Shown one piece after another: positions 1 through 11,585 of a stretch of DNA of 64,000 bases (position 1 is the stretch's first letter; the number at the start of each line of letters is the position of its first letter). The position numbers and the translations under genes were made by a program. Source of the stretch: Klebsormidium nitens (Eukaryota > Streptophyta > Klebsormidiophyceae > Klebsormidiales > Klebsormidiaceae); contig DF237375.1 in NCBI GenBank assembly GCA_000708835.1, positions 1-64,000 of the forward strand. The letters run 5' to 3'. The notes beneath the pieces were generated by a model. It did not search any database. It was not told the origin of the DNA and worked only from the letters and a program-made list of their open reading frames with translations.

Positions 1-2
1 AA

Positions 3-1421
3 GGAGACTGCCTGAGCCCTACCCTTTTCTGCCTAGTGATAAATATGTACAACAAATGGGCCAATAATCAAACATTGGGATACAAAATGAGTGCTCCGGC
101 CAATTCTTCCTTACAATCGTTAAGGATAGCGACAAACTCGTACATGGATGATATGGCTATGTTTGGAGAAACATTTGATGACGTTCAGACGCTACTAGCT
201 TTATTCGAGCGCTTTCTGTCATACTACGGTATGTCGCTCAATAGTTCCAAGTGTGCGTATCAGTTTCAGGAACCAGATGGCATATTCTTACCACGACAAC
301 CACAAACTAAATGGGGAAAGATCCCAATCTACGGCCCGAAACAAAGCTACAAATATCTTGGTTACTTTATCAACATCAATCTTGACTTTGCCACTCAGCA
401 TAAAGAAATGACCAAGCGATTGAACAAAGCATGTGCCAATCTTTTCAGTGAGCACAGGATAAATGTTCAGGAAGCTGTCACGTACGTAAAGTCGGACCTT
501 GCCTCTGTGTTACGCTATCGCATGTACCTTATTGCGTTTCCTCAATCAAACCTCGAAACATTTGACGCACGACTTGCATCCGCCGTTAAACGCCTCGCGC
601 AACTTGCTCACTCCACACCCACAGACATGCTCATAGATCAAGGCCTAATAAACGTGTATCAAATGCAAGGTACCATTCGCACAGAATTCCTAACTGGTGC
701 TCTTGAGTCTGCAGACGAGCAATGTCGTTTGAGCTCACGAATCATGCATTCACGCTTATCATTAAAATTGGCGTCAAAAGAATTTGGCGGAGTCTCCCCT
801 CTGTCAAAAGTTGGGTTGTCCATACAGTCGAGCTCGGACGACGAGCTGAGATTAATAGATAAACTTATGCCGCCGCTTTTCCGCGGAATCCGCCGACATT
901 TAATCAGATCTAATACCTCTATCTCTACATCCTTCAACTACAAAGTACAATATGATAGTCGCGAAATTGATAGAACTCTTGTCCCACTTGCTTTCAATGC
1001 CTTGCTAAATCATGGAAAACACTCGCTTAGAAATTGCACTTTCGACCGCGCGAATGTGCTTTTTGATAGCCTAACAACTTGTCCATACATGTCCCTTGAT
1101 GAGATCTCCCCTCTGTTTATTACAAGATTTGATGGCTTGGAAACCTGGGAGACGATGAAAGGTTTAAGCTACTCAAATCCCCAAAACATGCTCGAAATAT
1201 CCGGGTATAAAGCAATATTTGAGCCTATCCCATTCCTTACAAAACCACATGATGCCTTGCCTCTTTCAAAGCTGTACACTTCTCTACTTGCTGAACTTGT
1301 CGCTCAATTTGTATTCCACTTACTTCAACAACATCAGCGCGATCCAGACTATACCATTGAAACGAAAAAATATGGGGCATATTTGCAAAGCACACCGTGT
1401 CTGCGTCCATTGCTGTGGTAG
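3..1421 (+). pseudogene. Reverse transcriptase domain of the LINE (partial)
   Basis: The frame begins with a GDCLSPTLF-like RT motif at the window edge. The catalytic YMDD box is at 141-152, followed by the thumb and connection region. The frame is open to the TAG at 1419-1421, but the RNase H domain continues one frame away, so this stop probably reflects a frameshift and not a natural end. The first ATG in the frame is at 45 (the frame also has an upstream ATA at 36), but the domain clearly begins before it, so no start codon is assigned. The product would copy element RNA at a nicked target site. Confidence 0.85.
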
Positions 1422-1860
1422 ATGGAAGCTGCTCGGATAAGGCTATCTCACCAGTATCCGCGGGATTCTCGGTCGTCTTTCCCAACTCGGGCTTAAAACA
1501 AGGTTTTGCAGCAGCAGTACGTTGAGAAGATGCTTATTTTTATAAGGGCAGAATCCCGGGTGCTCAAACCATTGAGCGTGCCGAGGGCTTTGCAATTCTC
1601 GGCGCACTATTACTCGCTGATGTTAACTGTCCCTTAACAATCTACACCGATTGTCAAAAACTAGTCACTGATATTCGGCAATTCCAACATCGCCTGGGCC
1701 TAGAATTCATGAGATTGCAAAATTGTCAAACCGATCAATTTTGCTGCGTATACTTCATGAAATTCAAACACGCAAGGATACAACCCGAGTAGTATATTTG
1801 CAAAACCATGTTAAGAAAGGAAGTCACGGTGCACAGAGCGGCATATCAAAGTTTGTCCAG
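1412..1860 (+). pseudogene. RNase H domain of the LINE (broken)
   Basis: In the frame of base 1412 there is a VVDGS start (Asp codon at 1421), a GAGF-like acidic strand with Glu near 1580, and YTDC with its Asp codon at 1649-1651. This is the usual order of RNase HI catalytic acids. The domain carries an in-frame TGA at 1523-1525. The His-containing end (NHVKKG) lies in a different frame near 1804, so at least one indel lies between about 1740 and 1800. The role would be to degrade RNA in the RNA:cDNA hybrid. It cannot be functional as it stands. Confidence 0.7.
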
Positions 1861-3884
1861 ATTACACAAATTCAGCCAGCTGGCCGATTATGAAGCAAGT
1901 CTTACTCTGTCTCTTCCTCGACCCTCCATACCAGATGAAAGGATGTTCCATTCAAACACTGTTTTAAACAAACATAGTCACTCGTCACCTGATACGCCTC
2001 CGTTATCGGAAAAAAACAGCCTGTGGAAAATGTATAACAAGCTTTTTCAGGATTCATGCCAACATTACAAATATAAAGGAAAATGGCATTTATATATGCT
2101 CTCTCCGAGTATCTGGTGGCAAGAGGCATCCTTTTCAACTCTTCATCAAAAGCGCGGTAAAGAATCATTGAAACGATTTATCATTCAAATTCTTGGTAGA
2201 ACGCTCCCAACAAATCATCGAATGAATCTCACACGCTCGCGATTATATCCCAATCGTCAATGTCAATTTTGTCAGGCAGACGATGAAAACATCGAGCACA
2301 TATTTTTTCAATGTCCACATTTTGCGGCGTCTCATATAGCAATCCAAGATGAAACAATTGCAAATGTACAAACAATCCTGAGTCAACTCAAAAAATCTGC
2401 ATTTTCGGCTGGCCATACGTTTCCAACTAAACAAACAGTGACGGAACAGGTCTCCAGCTTATTGTTCCCCGTCCATGTTGATCCAGAGGATTACCGATTA
2501 TTCAGCGCTGCCCAGATTCCAATACAGTTTTGCACTTGGCTCAGTAGTTTCCTCCATGACAAGAAATGCATTCTTAAAATAGGCTGTAGTATCCACGAGC
2601 ACTTAGCATACTCATATCAAAAGTTATGGCAACTTCGCTGTTCAAAAATGGCAATTGGAAAAGTCGACTTTCGAGCAAGACTTTCAACTTTTGCACGCCC
2701 GGTGCCTCTTCACGAGCTAAATGACGATGATTTTGCGGCTAATCTAAATAACCTTAACAATGTAGCTTTAAAAAATCCACTTAAAGTTGGAAAGAAAAGG
2801 AGAAAGAAAACGACGATCCGCGCTCAAATGCAGTTCAACTCCGCTGCAAATATGAAGCCTTCGACACCTTGTAAACCTGTCTTTCCAGTTACTTCTATTG
2901 ATCAAAAGCGCAAACGACAAACTTCAAATTCTCAACAAAATGATTTACAATCATCGTTTTTGCCACGGGGTCCAAAAATGTTGCGCCTTCAAAAAAGTTT
3001 GTCAACTTTCCAACAACTGCAACAAACTTCCTTTTTACCTTTGAACAACATTTTCAATGAGACCTTTACGCGGCTTAGCATCGAACCTGACGGCAATTGC
3101 CTCTTTCGATCAATATGCGTTGCGCAGGGTTTGCCAGGACTACAACATATGTCTTTGCGACAAAGATGTGTCCGTCAAATAGCGTTATCCTAGGACAGAT
3201 ATTCGATCCACGCAAATTTTTGTCATAAACCCGACCAGCCAGACGCTCTCTCATTGGACGCCAACATTGTTGAATTATTTTCAAACGCTCAAATGTATTG
3301 CAACTACATGAGTCAAAACGGCAAATGGGGTACCCAGCTTGAAATAAACGTGCTAGCTCAAATACTGCAACTACCAATTTTGATTTGGAAATTGGAAACA
3401 AGGAAACCAATGGATATTATTAATTATGATCCGCAAACCAACAAATCCGCAAATATGATCCATATTATTCACTGCAATGGAAACCATTATGAGGCCCTCA
3501 TTTACTCCGGTGGTCGTACAACTAATGAACGATTAACGCGAGAACTTGCTCAGCAACAAGTCAATGATCGCTCCTTGATCCAAATTCCAAGTCACGACGA
3601 GCTCCCACAACAATCGAACTCGCAAACCAAAAGGAACAAACGCGTCCACAACTCAAAAGTTTCCAATGACCAACAACCAAAGAGGTTTCGTCTGTCTATA
3701 ATGGACAGCATAACTGCCAAGAGAATCAGAGCTTTTCCGGGACTAGAACGATCAATGGTCCATCAGAAAAGAACTCAGAATGACTTTACTGGATGATGAA
3801 GACTTTCGCATTCTCAAACGTCTTGCCCGAGATGGCTGCAATACCTTGACCAGGAGACCGCAGAAACGACGTAAGGTAACATGA
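1808..3884 (+). pseudogene. LINE C-terminal region: zinc knuckle plus OTU-like cysteine protease (broken)
   Basis: The first part (to the TAG at 3191-3193) has a zinc knuckle at 2261-2314 (CQFC, then H-X4-C), then a basic linker. It next enters a domain beginning DGNCLFRSI, with Asp at 3089-3091 and Cys at 3098-3100. After the single in-frame TAG the same frame continues through an NGKWGTQLE block and ends in GNHYEAL, with His at 3485-3487. Asp-Cys-His in these contexts is the OTU deubiquitinase triad. A further frame change near 3780 leads to a short tail with a basic RRPQKRRK-like cluster that could be a nuclear localisation signal, stopping at 3882-3884. OTU domains cleave ubiquitin chains; its purpose in a retroelement is inference only. 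Confidence 0.7.
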
Positions 3885-3893
3885 GGCGGAGAG

Positions 3894-3910
3894 GAGGCTC
3901 AAGTAGCCTC
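3894..3910 (+). other. Small stem-loop just after the LINE coding end
   Basis: A perfect 6-bp stem (GAGGCT at 3894-3899, AGCCTC at 3905-3910) with a 5-base loop lies 10 bases after the last LINE stop codon. A second CCGAGCCTCT follows directly. A 3' hairpin is what many LINE reverse transcriptases recognise on their own RNA, but here that is only a guess from position. Confidence 0.4.
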
Positions 3911-3955
3911 CCGAGCCTCTGACTTTTTCTATTTCTTTTGCGCATCTATATTCTT

Positions 3956-5095
3956 GACACTTGAGTATGATGTTTCGACGTCGGAAAGAGTGGAAGGATA
4001 TAGCGCTCGAATATGTGTGTCAAAAAAAAAAATGCATTTTATGCATGGCGAAGTGTCGCGAAGAACAAGCCAGACATTGCATCTGCATCGTCCGATAGAA
4101 GCCACTTCTTGAAATCGGCCGGTGATGCTTAGCCTAAGCGTCTTGCAGAGAATGTGACGACTATCATTCACTCTGGAACTGCCAAGTCATCATGTCCTAC
4201 CCCCACTTCCAAAATTTCGAACTCAAAAGAACGAAGTCGAGGCGAGAACAAAGTGTGAAAAAACTCCTTGAAAGGCCAATGAGCGGCAAGCTTTTACTGG
4301 GTAGCGCCGTTTCCCGGTACGGTACCTGGACCATTGGGTGCCGGTGTTTGGAACGGGACGGCATATGTACCGGCTCTTGCTTGTTTACACAGGCTCGGAA
4401 CCGCCTTCGCGTCATCCATCATCATCATGGCCGAACGCAGGCTCTTCCTTGAACTTGAAGTTCTGCAAGGTTGTCTCCTCCTTCGCTTGCTTGGCGGAGT
4501 TGCGCATGCTGAGAGACCAGTAATCCAAGGGTCTGACGGGTGGGGCACACACCAGGCTATCGGAGGCAACACTTTCTGATCCTCAGACTTCTGATGGCTC
4601 CAAGCGAGCAACCCCTGTGTCTGCCCTGCTCAATGACGAGCCGATGGCACGGTCTTTCAGCCCCACTCGAAGAAGACTGCCCGGGAAAGGCTGACGCAGT
4701 TTGCTGCAGGCCCACCGCTGAGCTAAGCGAGGGTGGCGCCGAGGGCAACAGGCAAGCCCGCCGTACTGTCTCCGATGATGGATTGCATCGTTTATGCCCT
4801 ATTTATCCAGATTCTGTTTTTTAGTTGTGAAGTGGGGTAGTCAGCGGGAGGGTGGGCTCGGGATTTGATAAAGGTCCTTGGGCAGGGAGTGCTCTTGCTG
4901 TCACCTTTGTGGCATCCGTTTTGGTCCTCAGAAAGCGCTGCGAGATTGGAGTTGGTTTGCAATCGTTCTATATTCGAATGGAGACCTGCTTGTTTGTCGA
5001 CTATCCTGTTCAATCTTTGTCTTACTCCTCAATATGAGTCTGTCTCTGATATTTTAAGCCCCTGTAAAACGAGTCTTCTTCCTGCTTCATCTTAA
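3956..5095. other. Intergenic region between the LINE and the F-box gene
   Basis: I found no complete gene. An A-run at 4022-4032 could be the true LINE tail. A short coding-like stretch on the minus strand at 4412-4582 is listed separately. The last few hundred bases should hold the promoter and 5' leader of the F-box gene, but I saw no clear core element. Confidence 0.5.
4412..4582 (-). pseudogene. Possible orphan C-terminal exon or gene remnant
   Basis: A 57-codon open stretch ends in TGA (4414-4412). It reads like a real, charged protein tail: PLDYWSLSMRNSAKQAKEE, then NFKFKEEPAFGHDDDG. A possible start-like segment (MQSIIGDSTAG) lies further upstream on the same strand near 4795, but in another frame and interrupted by stops. 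I do not recognise the family. It may be the eroded end of a gene displaced by the LINE, or chance. Confidence 0.25.
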
Positions 5096-6563
5096 ATGCA
5101 CTCTCGTGTTTGCAGTTCTCCCCCGCTTAACCACCTTCCGTGCTCTTCGGACCCGCTCGATCAGCAACGTCAGTCCCCAGAAACCCCCTGGAAGGACAGC
5201 CAAACCCCTCAATCCGACTCCGCCCTCCTCCCTGGAGACCTCGGCCTCGACGCCGACCTCTGGCGCGAGATCTTCTCGCACCTCCCTCTGGATGCCCTCC
5301 CCGCAGCGGCGGGAGTGTGCAAAGTCTGGAGCGGAGTCATAAGCGACCCCCAAGTTTGGGCCGCGTCGTTTGTGCACCGCTGGAAGTTGAGGAAAGTGCA
5401 CGGAGAACCGGTGTCCCGGGCGTTTTGGCGAGGGGGGCTCGGGCAGTTTGTGGTGGCGCACAGGCTGGAGCCGCAGGATTCGGTGGTGTCGCTGGCGATC
5501 AAGTTTGGGGTTGAGGTGAGGAATGTGGGGAGAGAATGTAAAAGGACGATGTATTGCACTGCAGGATGGGTGAGAGAATAGGAACATTTGGAAGGAAAAT
5601 GATCGTGTTGTTTCCTACATGGGCTCACGAGTTGGCTTCCAACGTGGGCTCTGTCACGAGAATGAGCGGAGTGCAGGCTTGTTGTCCCAGGAGACTCCAC
5701 TGCTCGACCCGCAGCTAGTTGTATCACAGGTCTTGGGATGAAGATGCGCCAAACAGTGCGAGTTGACCAGACGGATGAAAACGGGGAGGACCTAAACTAA
5801 TTGCGGGAAGAAAAAGTGAGAAATCCCCGGAGAGGCTACTTTTCAAGGCTAGTGACAGTGTAGATGGGGAACATTCTCTCGTTGCTATTGCCATCTCTTG
5901 AGACCCCTTTTGCTTTTCAAATAGCATTTCGTTTGGTTGCACTGAATGGTGACCCCGTCTGCAGCCTCTCTTTCAGTGCAGGTTCGCAAGCAACCCGGGC
6001 CGCAATGAAGTGATATTCTGTCAAAAGTGAACGCACATTTGACCAATATCGAGGTTTGCGAGGTGTTTGTCTTGCGTCCCCTCGTTGCTATTCTTGATTG
6101 AAAGGGAGGACTCATTCTATCAGGTGGCTTTCTTTTTCAGGTGACTGCTGTGAAGCGACAGAACAACATCATCAGCGAGCATTCAATTCACGTTCGGGAA
6201 CGGCTGCTCATCCCGGTCCCTGACGCCAAGTTCCTCGAGGGGAAGGACTGCTTTGTCGAGACCGACAACTACTCCCGTCGCGAAGTCGCCGTTCTCTACG
6301 TAAGGGGATCCCCCCGGGGCCAAGAGTCGTTGCAAACCGAGGCAGCCGAGGGGGGCAAAAACGCTGGGGCACTGGCTCGGTCGAAAGAGCGGTTCCGAGA
6401 GAAGATGGTGCAAACGCTGAGGAAAGGGATCAAAGTCGACGATGCGACTGCCAGATACTACCTGGCGCAGAGCGGGTGGGATCTGAGGGGGGCATATGCC
6501 GCGTTCCAGGTGGATACGGCCTGGGAGAGTCAGCGGCAGCCGCGGTGGCTGGGGCGGTCGTGA
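5096..6563 (+). CDS. F-box protein with LysM domain (At1g55000-like)
   Basis: There are two exons, 5096-5515 and 6141-6563 (phase 0), giving 280 residues. ATG 5096 is directly preceded by an in-frame TAA. Residues about 52-100 form an F-box (LWREIFSHLPLDALPAAA, with W-rich spacing after it). Residues about 121-165 form a LysM motif (HRLEPQDSVVSLAIKFGV...LLIPV) that is split by the intron. Residues about 238-268 form a UBA-like helical tail. This F-box/LysM/UBA-like order matches the plant family typified by Arabidopsis At1g55000. By family, the F-box would bind SKP1 in an SCF ubiquitin ligase in the cytosol or nucleus. With no signal peptide, the LysM is intracellular, so peptidoglycan or chitin binding should not be assumed. 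The intron of 625 bases starts GTGAGG and ends TTTTTCAG. Confidence 0.85.
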
Positions 6564-7816
6564 TAGGTTGGTTGAACAATTGCGTAAACCAGAAGGCTCG
6601 GTTCGCGAGAACGGGTTGTCCAAGGTGTTGGGGGCCTACATTGAGAAGCGGCCCATAAACCTGTTGAGGGCTTTGATGAGATTGAAACCCTGCTTTCGAG
6701 CAGGTATAGGACGAGAAATCACCCCTCGGCCGCGCAAGTGTACATGTTCGCATCGTTAAATAGCTGGTCTGCTGTGCAGTAACTCTAGACTGGGTGCTTT
6801 AATTGTTCATAGCGTAGACCAAGCCCCGCTGACAGCCGTGTACAGTCTCCTGCAACTATCGGCGACACTGCGCCTGTACACTACGATAGGGCTCACCGTG
6901 ACAGCAACGTACAAGTTGTACACTACAAAGCAGGAAGGGCAGGTTGGACTACACGATTGCGTGCATAGCTCTCGAAATAGGATATCAGCCTGGCATGGAT
7001 TATCAAGCTACAGTAGTATGCAGCTTGTCTCGAGTTGCTTTTGTTTGACGGGTTTGCGTGGGATTAGCGCTTTGGTGAAGTTACCTTGTAGGGTTAATAA
7101 GCACACGTGCAGACTCGGGTTAGGCAATCTAAACCATGCACCCCGACTCTCAAGTTCATCATTACACAAAACACCAAGTATAACGATATATGTATCGTAC
7201 TGATCATGTTGAGGGCCGTATAAGTATACTGGCCTAGCTGCATGCAACAGATTCTTTCTGGGCCCCGCGTTGCTCATGCAAATTCTGCCTGTAGTAAAAG
7301 TCTCCGCACTTACTTGATGGATACCATCTTCCAGAATCTGGCACGGCCGGCCTGCTGTGCCCAGCCGCCTCTGTTCACCATAAGTTTGCAATCATTGCAG
7401 CGGTGAACTTAATAAACGGCTAGCTGGCACATGTGAATCAATATACCAATTGCGCAATGATCGTGCGGGAGCGCCTATAGGCCGGTCTGTAGGGCTAATC
7501 ACGTTGACTTGATATGTTGATAGGATTCTGAGCGCAATTACGGCCACCAGCTCCAACGTGTAGACTGTGTGATGTGTGTGTCACGAAGGCACGGATGGAA
7601 AAAGACTGCATGGCAGGCGGCAATCAAATCAACCAGTGAAAACCGTGTGGATCACACCTGCATTTGGCTCAAGGTACTGATACGGACAAAGCACGCAAAG
7701 TATTCCGACGATGCAGCACAGATCGCATGGTATGCCGTCAATATCAACTTCAATGCTCATGACAGGAATCGATCAAAACTCCAACTCGGTCACTATCTCT
7801 TCAGCCGCAACTTGAC
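6564..7816. other. Intergenic, convergent 3' ends
   Basis: This lies between the 3' end of the F-box gene (+) and the 3' end of the RING gene (-). The short open frames on both strands show no domain, no splice sites and no family resemblance. It presumably holds the two 3' UTRs; I see nothing else. Confidence 0.5.
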
Positions 7817-10449
7817 CTAGACTTTCAGGCGCACCAGGTGCGATCGCGGCACCTGAATGTATTTCTCAACCTTCTCAACTTTCACATACGCTTGTCTACA
7901 ACCTGGACACCTCCCGTCATCCAAAGCAATCCTGTGGTGGCAGAACAAGCACAACCGGAACCCGCACGGGCACGGCACAAACGAAGTATCCGTCAAATCG
8001 AGCTCCTCTGTACAAATCGGACACGTCGCGGGCGCCGCGGACGACCCCCACATCGTCCTGCTTATTGTTGCCTCCCACATGGACCCCGTGTGATTGTGCG
8101 GCACTACTGGAAAGCTGTTGAACTTCTCGAGGCGCGGGAGTGTGCCGGGGCGGTGCGAGTCATCTTGCCGCCACGCGCCCCCGGCCCCCGCCCTATGGTG
8201 ATGCCGCGCGCACGCGTCTGGGACCTCGGGCGCTAACCTCCGGGTCAGGTATCCGTTTTGCGTGCGCGGGGACGCCCCCTCGCTCGCCGTGGAAACCCCG
8301 CTTTCGTCCCCCGCAAGGTGACTGTGCGACCCGTTCTCGCTCGCTACCCCAGTTTCCGAACCCGACTCAGGGACCACAACCCCAAGCGCCTCCGCCGCCG
8401 CTTCCCAGTCGTCAGCATCCCCCCCACCCTCGTTACTCTCGGGCCCCTCTTGCGGCCGCACACCCTTCTTCATTTTCGCCTTCTGAGCCTTCTGCTGCGG
8501 CGCTTGACTAGTCGCAGCATCCTTCGGCGCAGCCTCCTCATCGTGCAACGACCGGAGGGCGGGCTGCGTTTGCCATCGCCGCAAAACCGGCTTTTCCCCC
8601 CCATGATGATACCCGTTGCTGCTGTCTTTACTGTGCCCGTTGCTATCCGACCCTGAACCGTTACTATGCCCCTTTGACTCCGTACAAAACGAAACAGCTT
8701 TCGAGGCAGTCCCATTCCCACTTGTATTGCTCGGCGTAGTGCTTTCCGCAGGAAAGCTCTCGTCTATGGTCGTTTCCCCCGCGCAAGGGTGAGAGACATC
8801 GCCGTTGCTGGACACTTGACTAGGAGGACTCTTTCTCCCTGAGACTGTGCCCAAAAATAGAAGGCCTAGTCAGAAGCTGCTGCATTCGACATTGTTGCGT
8901 CCAGATGAAAAGAAAGAGCAACAACCAACGTGTAATGAACCAAAATCCCAAGTTGTCTCTTTTTCCTCCTTTAGAGAAAAGTACCAGCGCAAGAGCTTCT
9001 GCAAATTATTGCTGAGTGAATGACTGCAGACCAGCAGCCTGGAAGAATACTAAATGTTTCGTTTTCAATCGCTTAGTACAAGGAAGGTTCCAACCTTTAG
9101 TTGATCAGAAATCCCGGGGCCTCAGAGATGGAAGGCTAACGTTTCAAGTGCCACGTCACTTCTTGCAACCCACAAAATAAAACCGGAAGTGCAACAACAT
9201 AAGACCAAACTGTCATTCACAAATTAGCCTGACATCAAATCGAGAAATTCTCGCAGTGTTTCACTTGTGCACAATCCCCTCAATCAAAGATTCTGCCACC
9301 GGCGCACAAAACCCTTGCTATTCCCTGTCCCAAAAGGACATCTCCACTGTCTACAAGGGCTTTCAAAATGTCGATCAAGCAAGAAACCACTGACCTTGTG
9401 AAAGCCACTGCTCCCTTCGTGCATCCAGTTTGCTCTGCTTCAGTTTAGCCATCTTACTGGCCTGCACACAACGCGCCATAGAACAATCACGCCAAATCAA
9501 ATACTAGACTCTGGAACTGCCACGTAATTTGAGCTGTTTGAAAAACCGGGGCAAAAACCGGCCCATGTAGCAGCGCATGAAACTAGGACTATTTCTGTCC
9601 CACTCAAAAAAGCAGCTTCTGTGACAGTCGCGAACCCTTTTATTACCCTTGGCCTGCTTCTCCTAGCAGTTTTGGCTGCAGCGCGGATGGTGGTAGAGTT
9701 GTCTGACATGTGGTCTAGAGCGAATCGGCTGATAACTATATTCAATGCCAGAAGGAGAAACCCTAAATGGAAATGGAAACTTGAACTTGCCAGAAAACCT
9801 GCATAACTTCCGGGCATGAGCTCCAACAGATGTCCACTCAAGATCTGCGTCAAAGAGTTTGACCTGACTGAAGACGAGCTGCAGGTGTTTCACCTGCTGT
9901 GTTCTGAGCTGTCTAAACACCATCTTCATCTAAGTTTTAAGTTCCAAACTGAAGAGCATAAGAAAGATAAGCTTCCTTCAACTTGTAATTCAAAACCACA
10001 GCTGAAAAGACAAAGAAGTTGAAAGTTCAGGCCAATTCGCAAGCGCCATTACCAATGAGTATCTTCAAGATACTCATTTGAAGGCCCAAGGACTCGGATA
10101 CCTTGCCCTAAACCACCACTAAACCCCTGATACCAGTTTTGAAGGACCGCCAAGAGGCTACTTTAAGCTTTCCTTTAGCTTCTACACTCTAGTTTTTATG
10201 TATTCTGGGAGCACCAAAAGGGCTTCAAGCCCAAACCCCGGGCTGAATGTCGAGCACACTGCTTAAAAGCCCCCTTACCTTCTTCCTCTTCGGACTCTCC
10301 TTGACCCCCACTTTCAGATGGTTTGCTTGTGCATCCACCGCAGAGACAAGAGCATGGTTCCCATTTGCTTTGCCATTGCTCCCTGCATGCTGCAGATCTG
10401 ATGGACTGGGAGGTTCCTGGCCCCCCTCTGGAAGGATAAACCCTGCCAT
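7817..10449 (-). CDS. NOT4-type C4C4 RING finger protein
   Basis: The 3' exon (about 8850 down to the stop at 7817) encodes a low-complexity Ser/Gly/Asn-rich region followed by a C-terminal RING. Its eight cysteines are spaced C-X2-C-X13-C-X1-C-X4-C-X2-C-X10-C-X2-C, beginning CPICTEELDL and including CPCGFRLCLFC. This all-cysteine pattern is that of NOT4/CNOT4 RINGs, which act as E3 ubiquitin ligases. Unlike NOT4, the RING is at the extreme C-terminus with no RRM after it. A good 5' exon is 10449-10279 (ATG, 57 codons, ends PKRKK, donor GTAAGG). The 3' exon has no ATG before the coding-like sequence, and a pyrimidine-rich stretch ends in CACAG/CTCAG at about 8843-8837. The phase of that acceptor does not match the first exon, so a small middle exon in 8855-10278 is probably missing from my model. 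Nothing else is recognisable in that interval. Confidence 0.7.
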
Positions 10450-11049
10450 CTTTGCAGGCTACATTGATGCCCAGCGCGTTTGCTTTACAGCAAACCTTGC
10501 GCTCCCGTCTGCTTTCACAACGTTCAAAGAACCGTCTTTCCAGCGGCGCCTCCGAAACCCTCTCCTCTCAAAACTCTCTTCCAGATTCCTGCCCGCTTAA
10601 CAGCCAAACCCTTAGAGAGAGCTTACAAAATCCACGTCCACACCTGAGAGAGAGTCACACAACAAGAGAAAGCGCCACAAAGCTACGAAGATCCAATGAG
10701 CCTTGTGCTGCGAAAAAGATTTGTCTTCCCAAGCAAGGCGTTTCAGAAGCTTCGAAAGCGTGGCCCCATCATCGAGCTCCTTGCACCGTGGATATCTTTC
10801 AAGACCGTATCGAGCGGTTCAGCTTAGCTGGTAATGTTCGAGTCGGGGCGTATCTTCGACCGTCGATGCTGACCTTCTTTTCGCCTCACTGGTTGGCCAC
10901 GTCAACTCGGTAGTCCCTCATCCGACGGCTCCAATTGCAGGTGGACCTTCGTCATCGGACGGTCGTGACTCGCTCTAGTCCAGGGTATCGCGTAGTTCTT
11001 CCGACCAGGAAGCTGAAACGTCGCGCTTTACGATGCGACGACCGCCTGC
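10450..11049. other. Upstream region of the RING gene
   Basis: About 600 bases lie between the putative start of the RING gene and the foldback repeat. A plus-strand open frame (10452-10913) crosses it but has no recognisable domain and overlaps the RING gene leader. I see no other feature. Confidence 0.4.
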
Positions 11050-11585
11050 GGTAGACCCTACGAACCCACAACCTTCAAATTTACCCGGGCGCGATCGCCG
11101 CGGTCGCGTAAGTTTCACTCGGTAAATTTTTGCTGCACCGTAGACTGGCGACACTTAAGCAGAATTCCGGCAGATTGTCTTCGAATCCAGTCTGCGTTTC
11201 AGACCTGCAAGAAGTGCCCTGTCCCCCGGTCGAGCGGGTCAGACCATAGCAGGCCTATGTTTGGCGGCAAGTCCGCCCGGTGGGTGCATTGGACCTGGGG
11301 GTCGACGGAGAACTCCTCTAGGCTTCAGAAGTCCCCGGTAGATACCTTAGCTTGTGAACCTTACCGGGCGGACTTGCGGCCAAAAACAGGCCTGCTATGG
11401 TCTGACTGGCCTACCCGGGGGACCAGGGCATCCCTTACAGGTCTGAAACGCAGACTGGATTCCAGGACAAAGTGCCGAAATTCTGCTAAGTGTCGCCAGT
11501 TTATAGTGCGACAAAATTTCACTGAGTGTATTCGCGCGGCTCTGCCCGGGTCAATTTTGAAGGTTGTGGGTTCGTAGGGTCTACC
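11050..11585. repeat. Long imperfect inverted repeat (foldback or MITE-like element)
   Basis: The left arm (11050-11281) and right arm (11363-11585) are reverse complements over about 225 bases with scattered mismatches and small indels, separated by a loop of about 80 bases. The termini read GGTAGACCCTACGAACCC and its complement. Inner matching blocks include the segment around 11184-11205 and the one around 11244-11280. I found no protein frame inside and no convincing target-site duplication in the bases flanking 11050 and 11585. A non-autonomous DNA transposon of the foldback type is the likeliest reading; a transcribed long hairpin that makes small RNAs is an alternative. Confidence 0.75.

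Larger units (their letters stand above)
1..3955 (+). mobile_element. Decayed non-LTR retrotransposon (LINE), 5' part outside the window
   Basis: The order is reverse transcriptase, RNase H, a C-X2-C-X8-H-X4-C zinc knuckle (zf-RVT type) and a C-terminal OTU-like cysteine protease domain. I see no LTR and no integrase, and an RNase H after the RT fits a LINE. The reading frame is open from base 3, so the element starts left of the window and any endonuclease would lie there. It is inactive: there is an in-frame stop at 1523-1525, another at 3191-3193, and frame changes near 1421, between about 1740 and 1860, and near 3780. Coding ends at 3884, followed by a small hairpin. The right border is uncertain; the A-run at 4022-4032 is another possible end. 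The element is more AT-rich than the genes around it. Confidence 0.85.

Noticed and set aside
10452-10913. Plus-strand open frame of 153 codons upstream of the RING gene
   Set aside because: Low-complexity Ser/Arg sequence without a domain, overlapping the probable leader of the opposite gene.
11170-11200. tRNA T-arm-like TTCGAATCC
   Set aside because: No acceptor stem or anticodon arm can be placed around it; it lies within the foldback arm.
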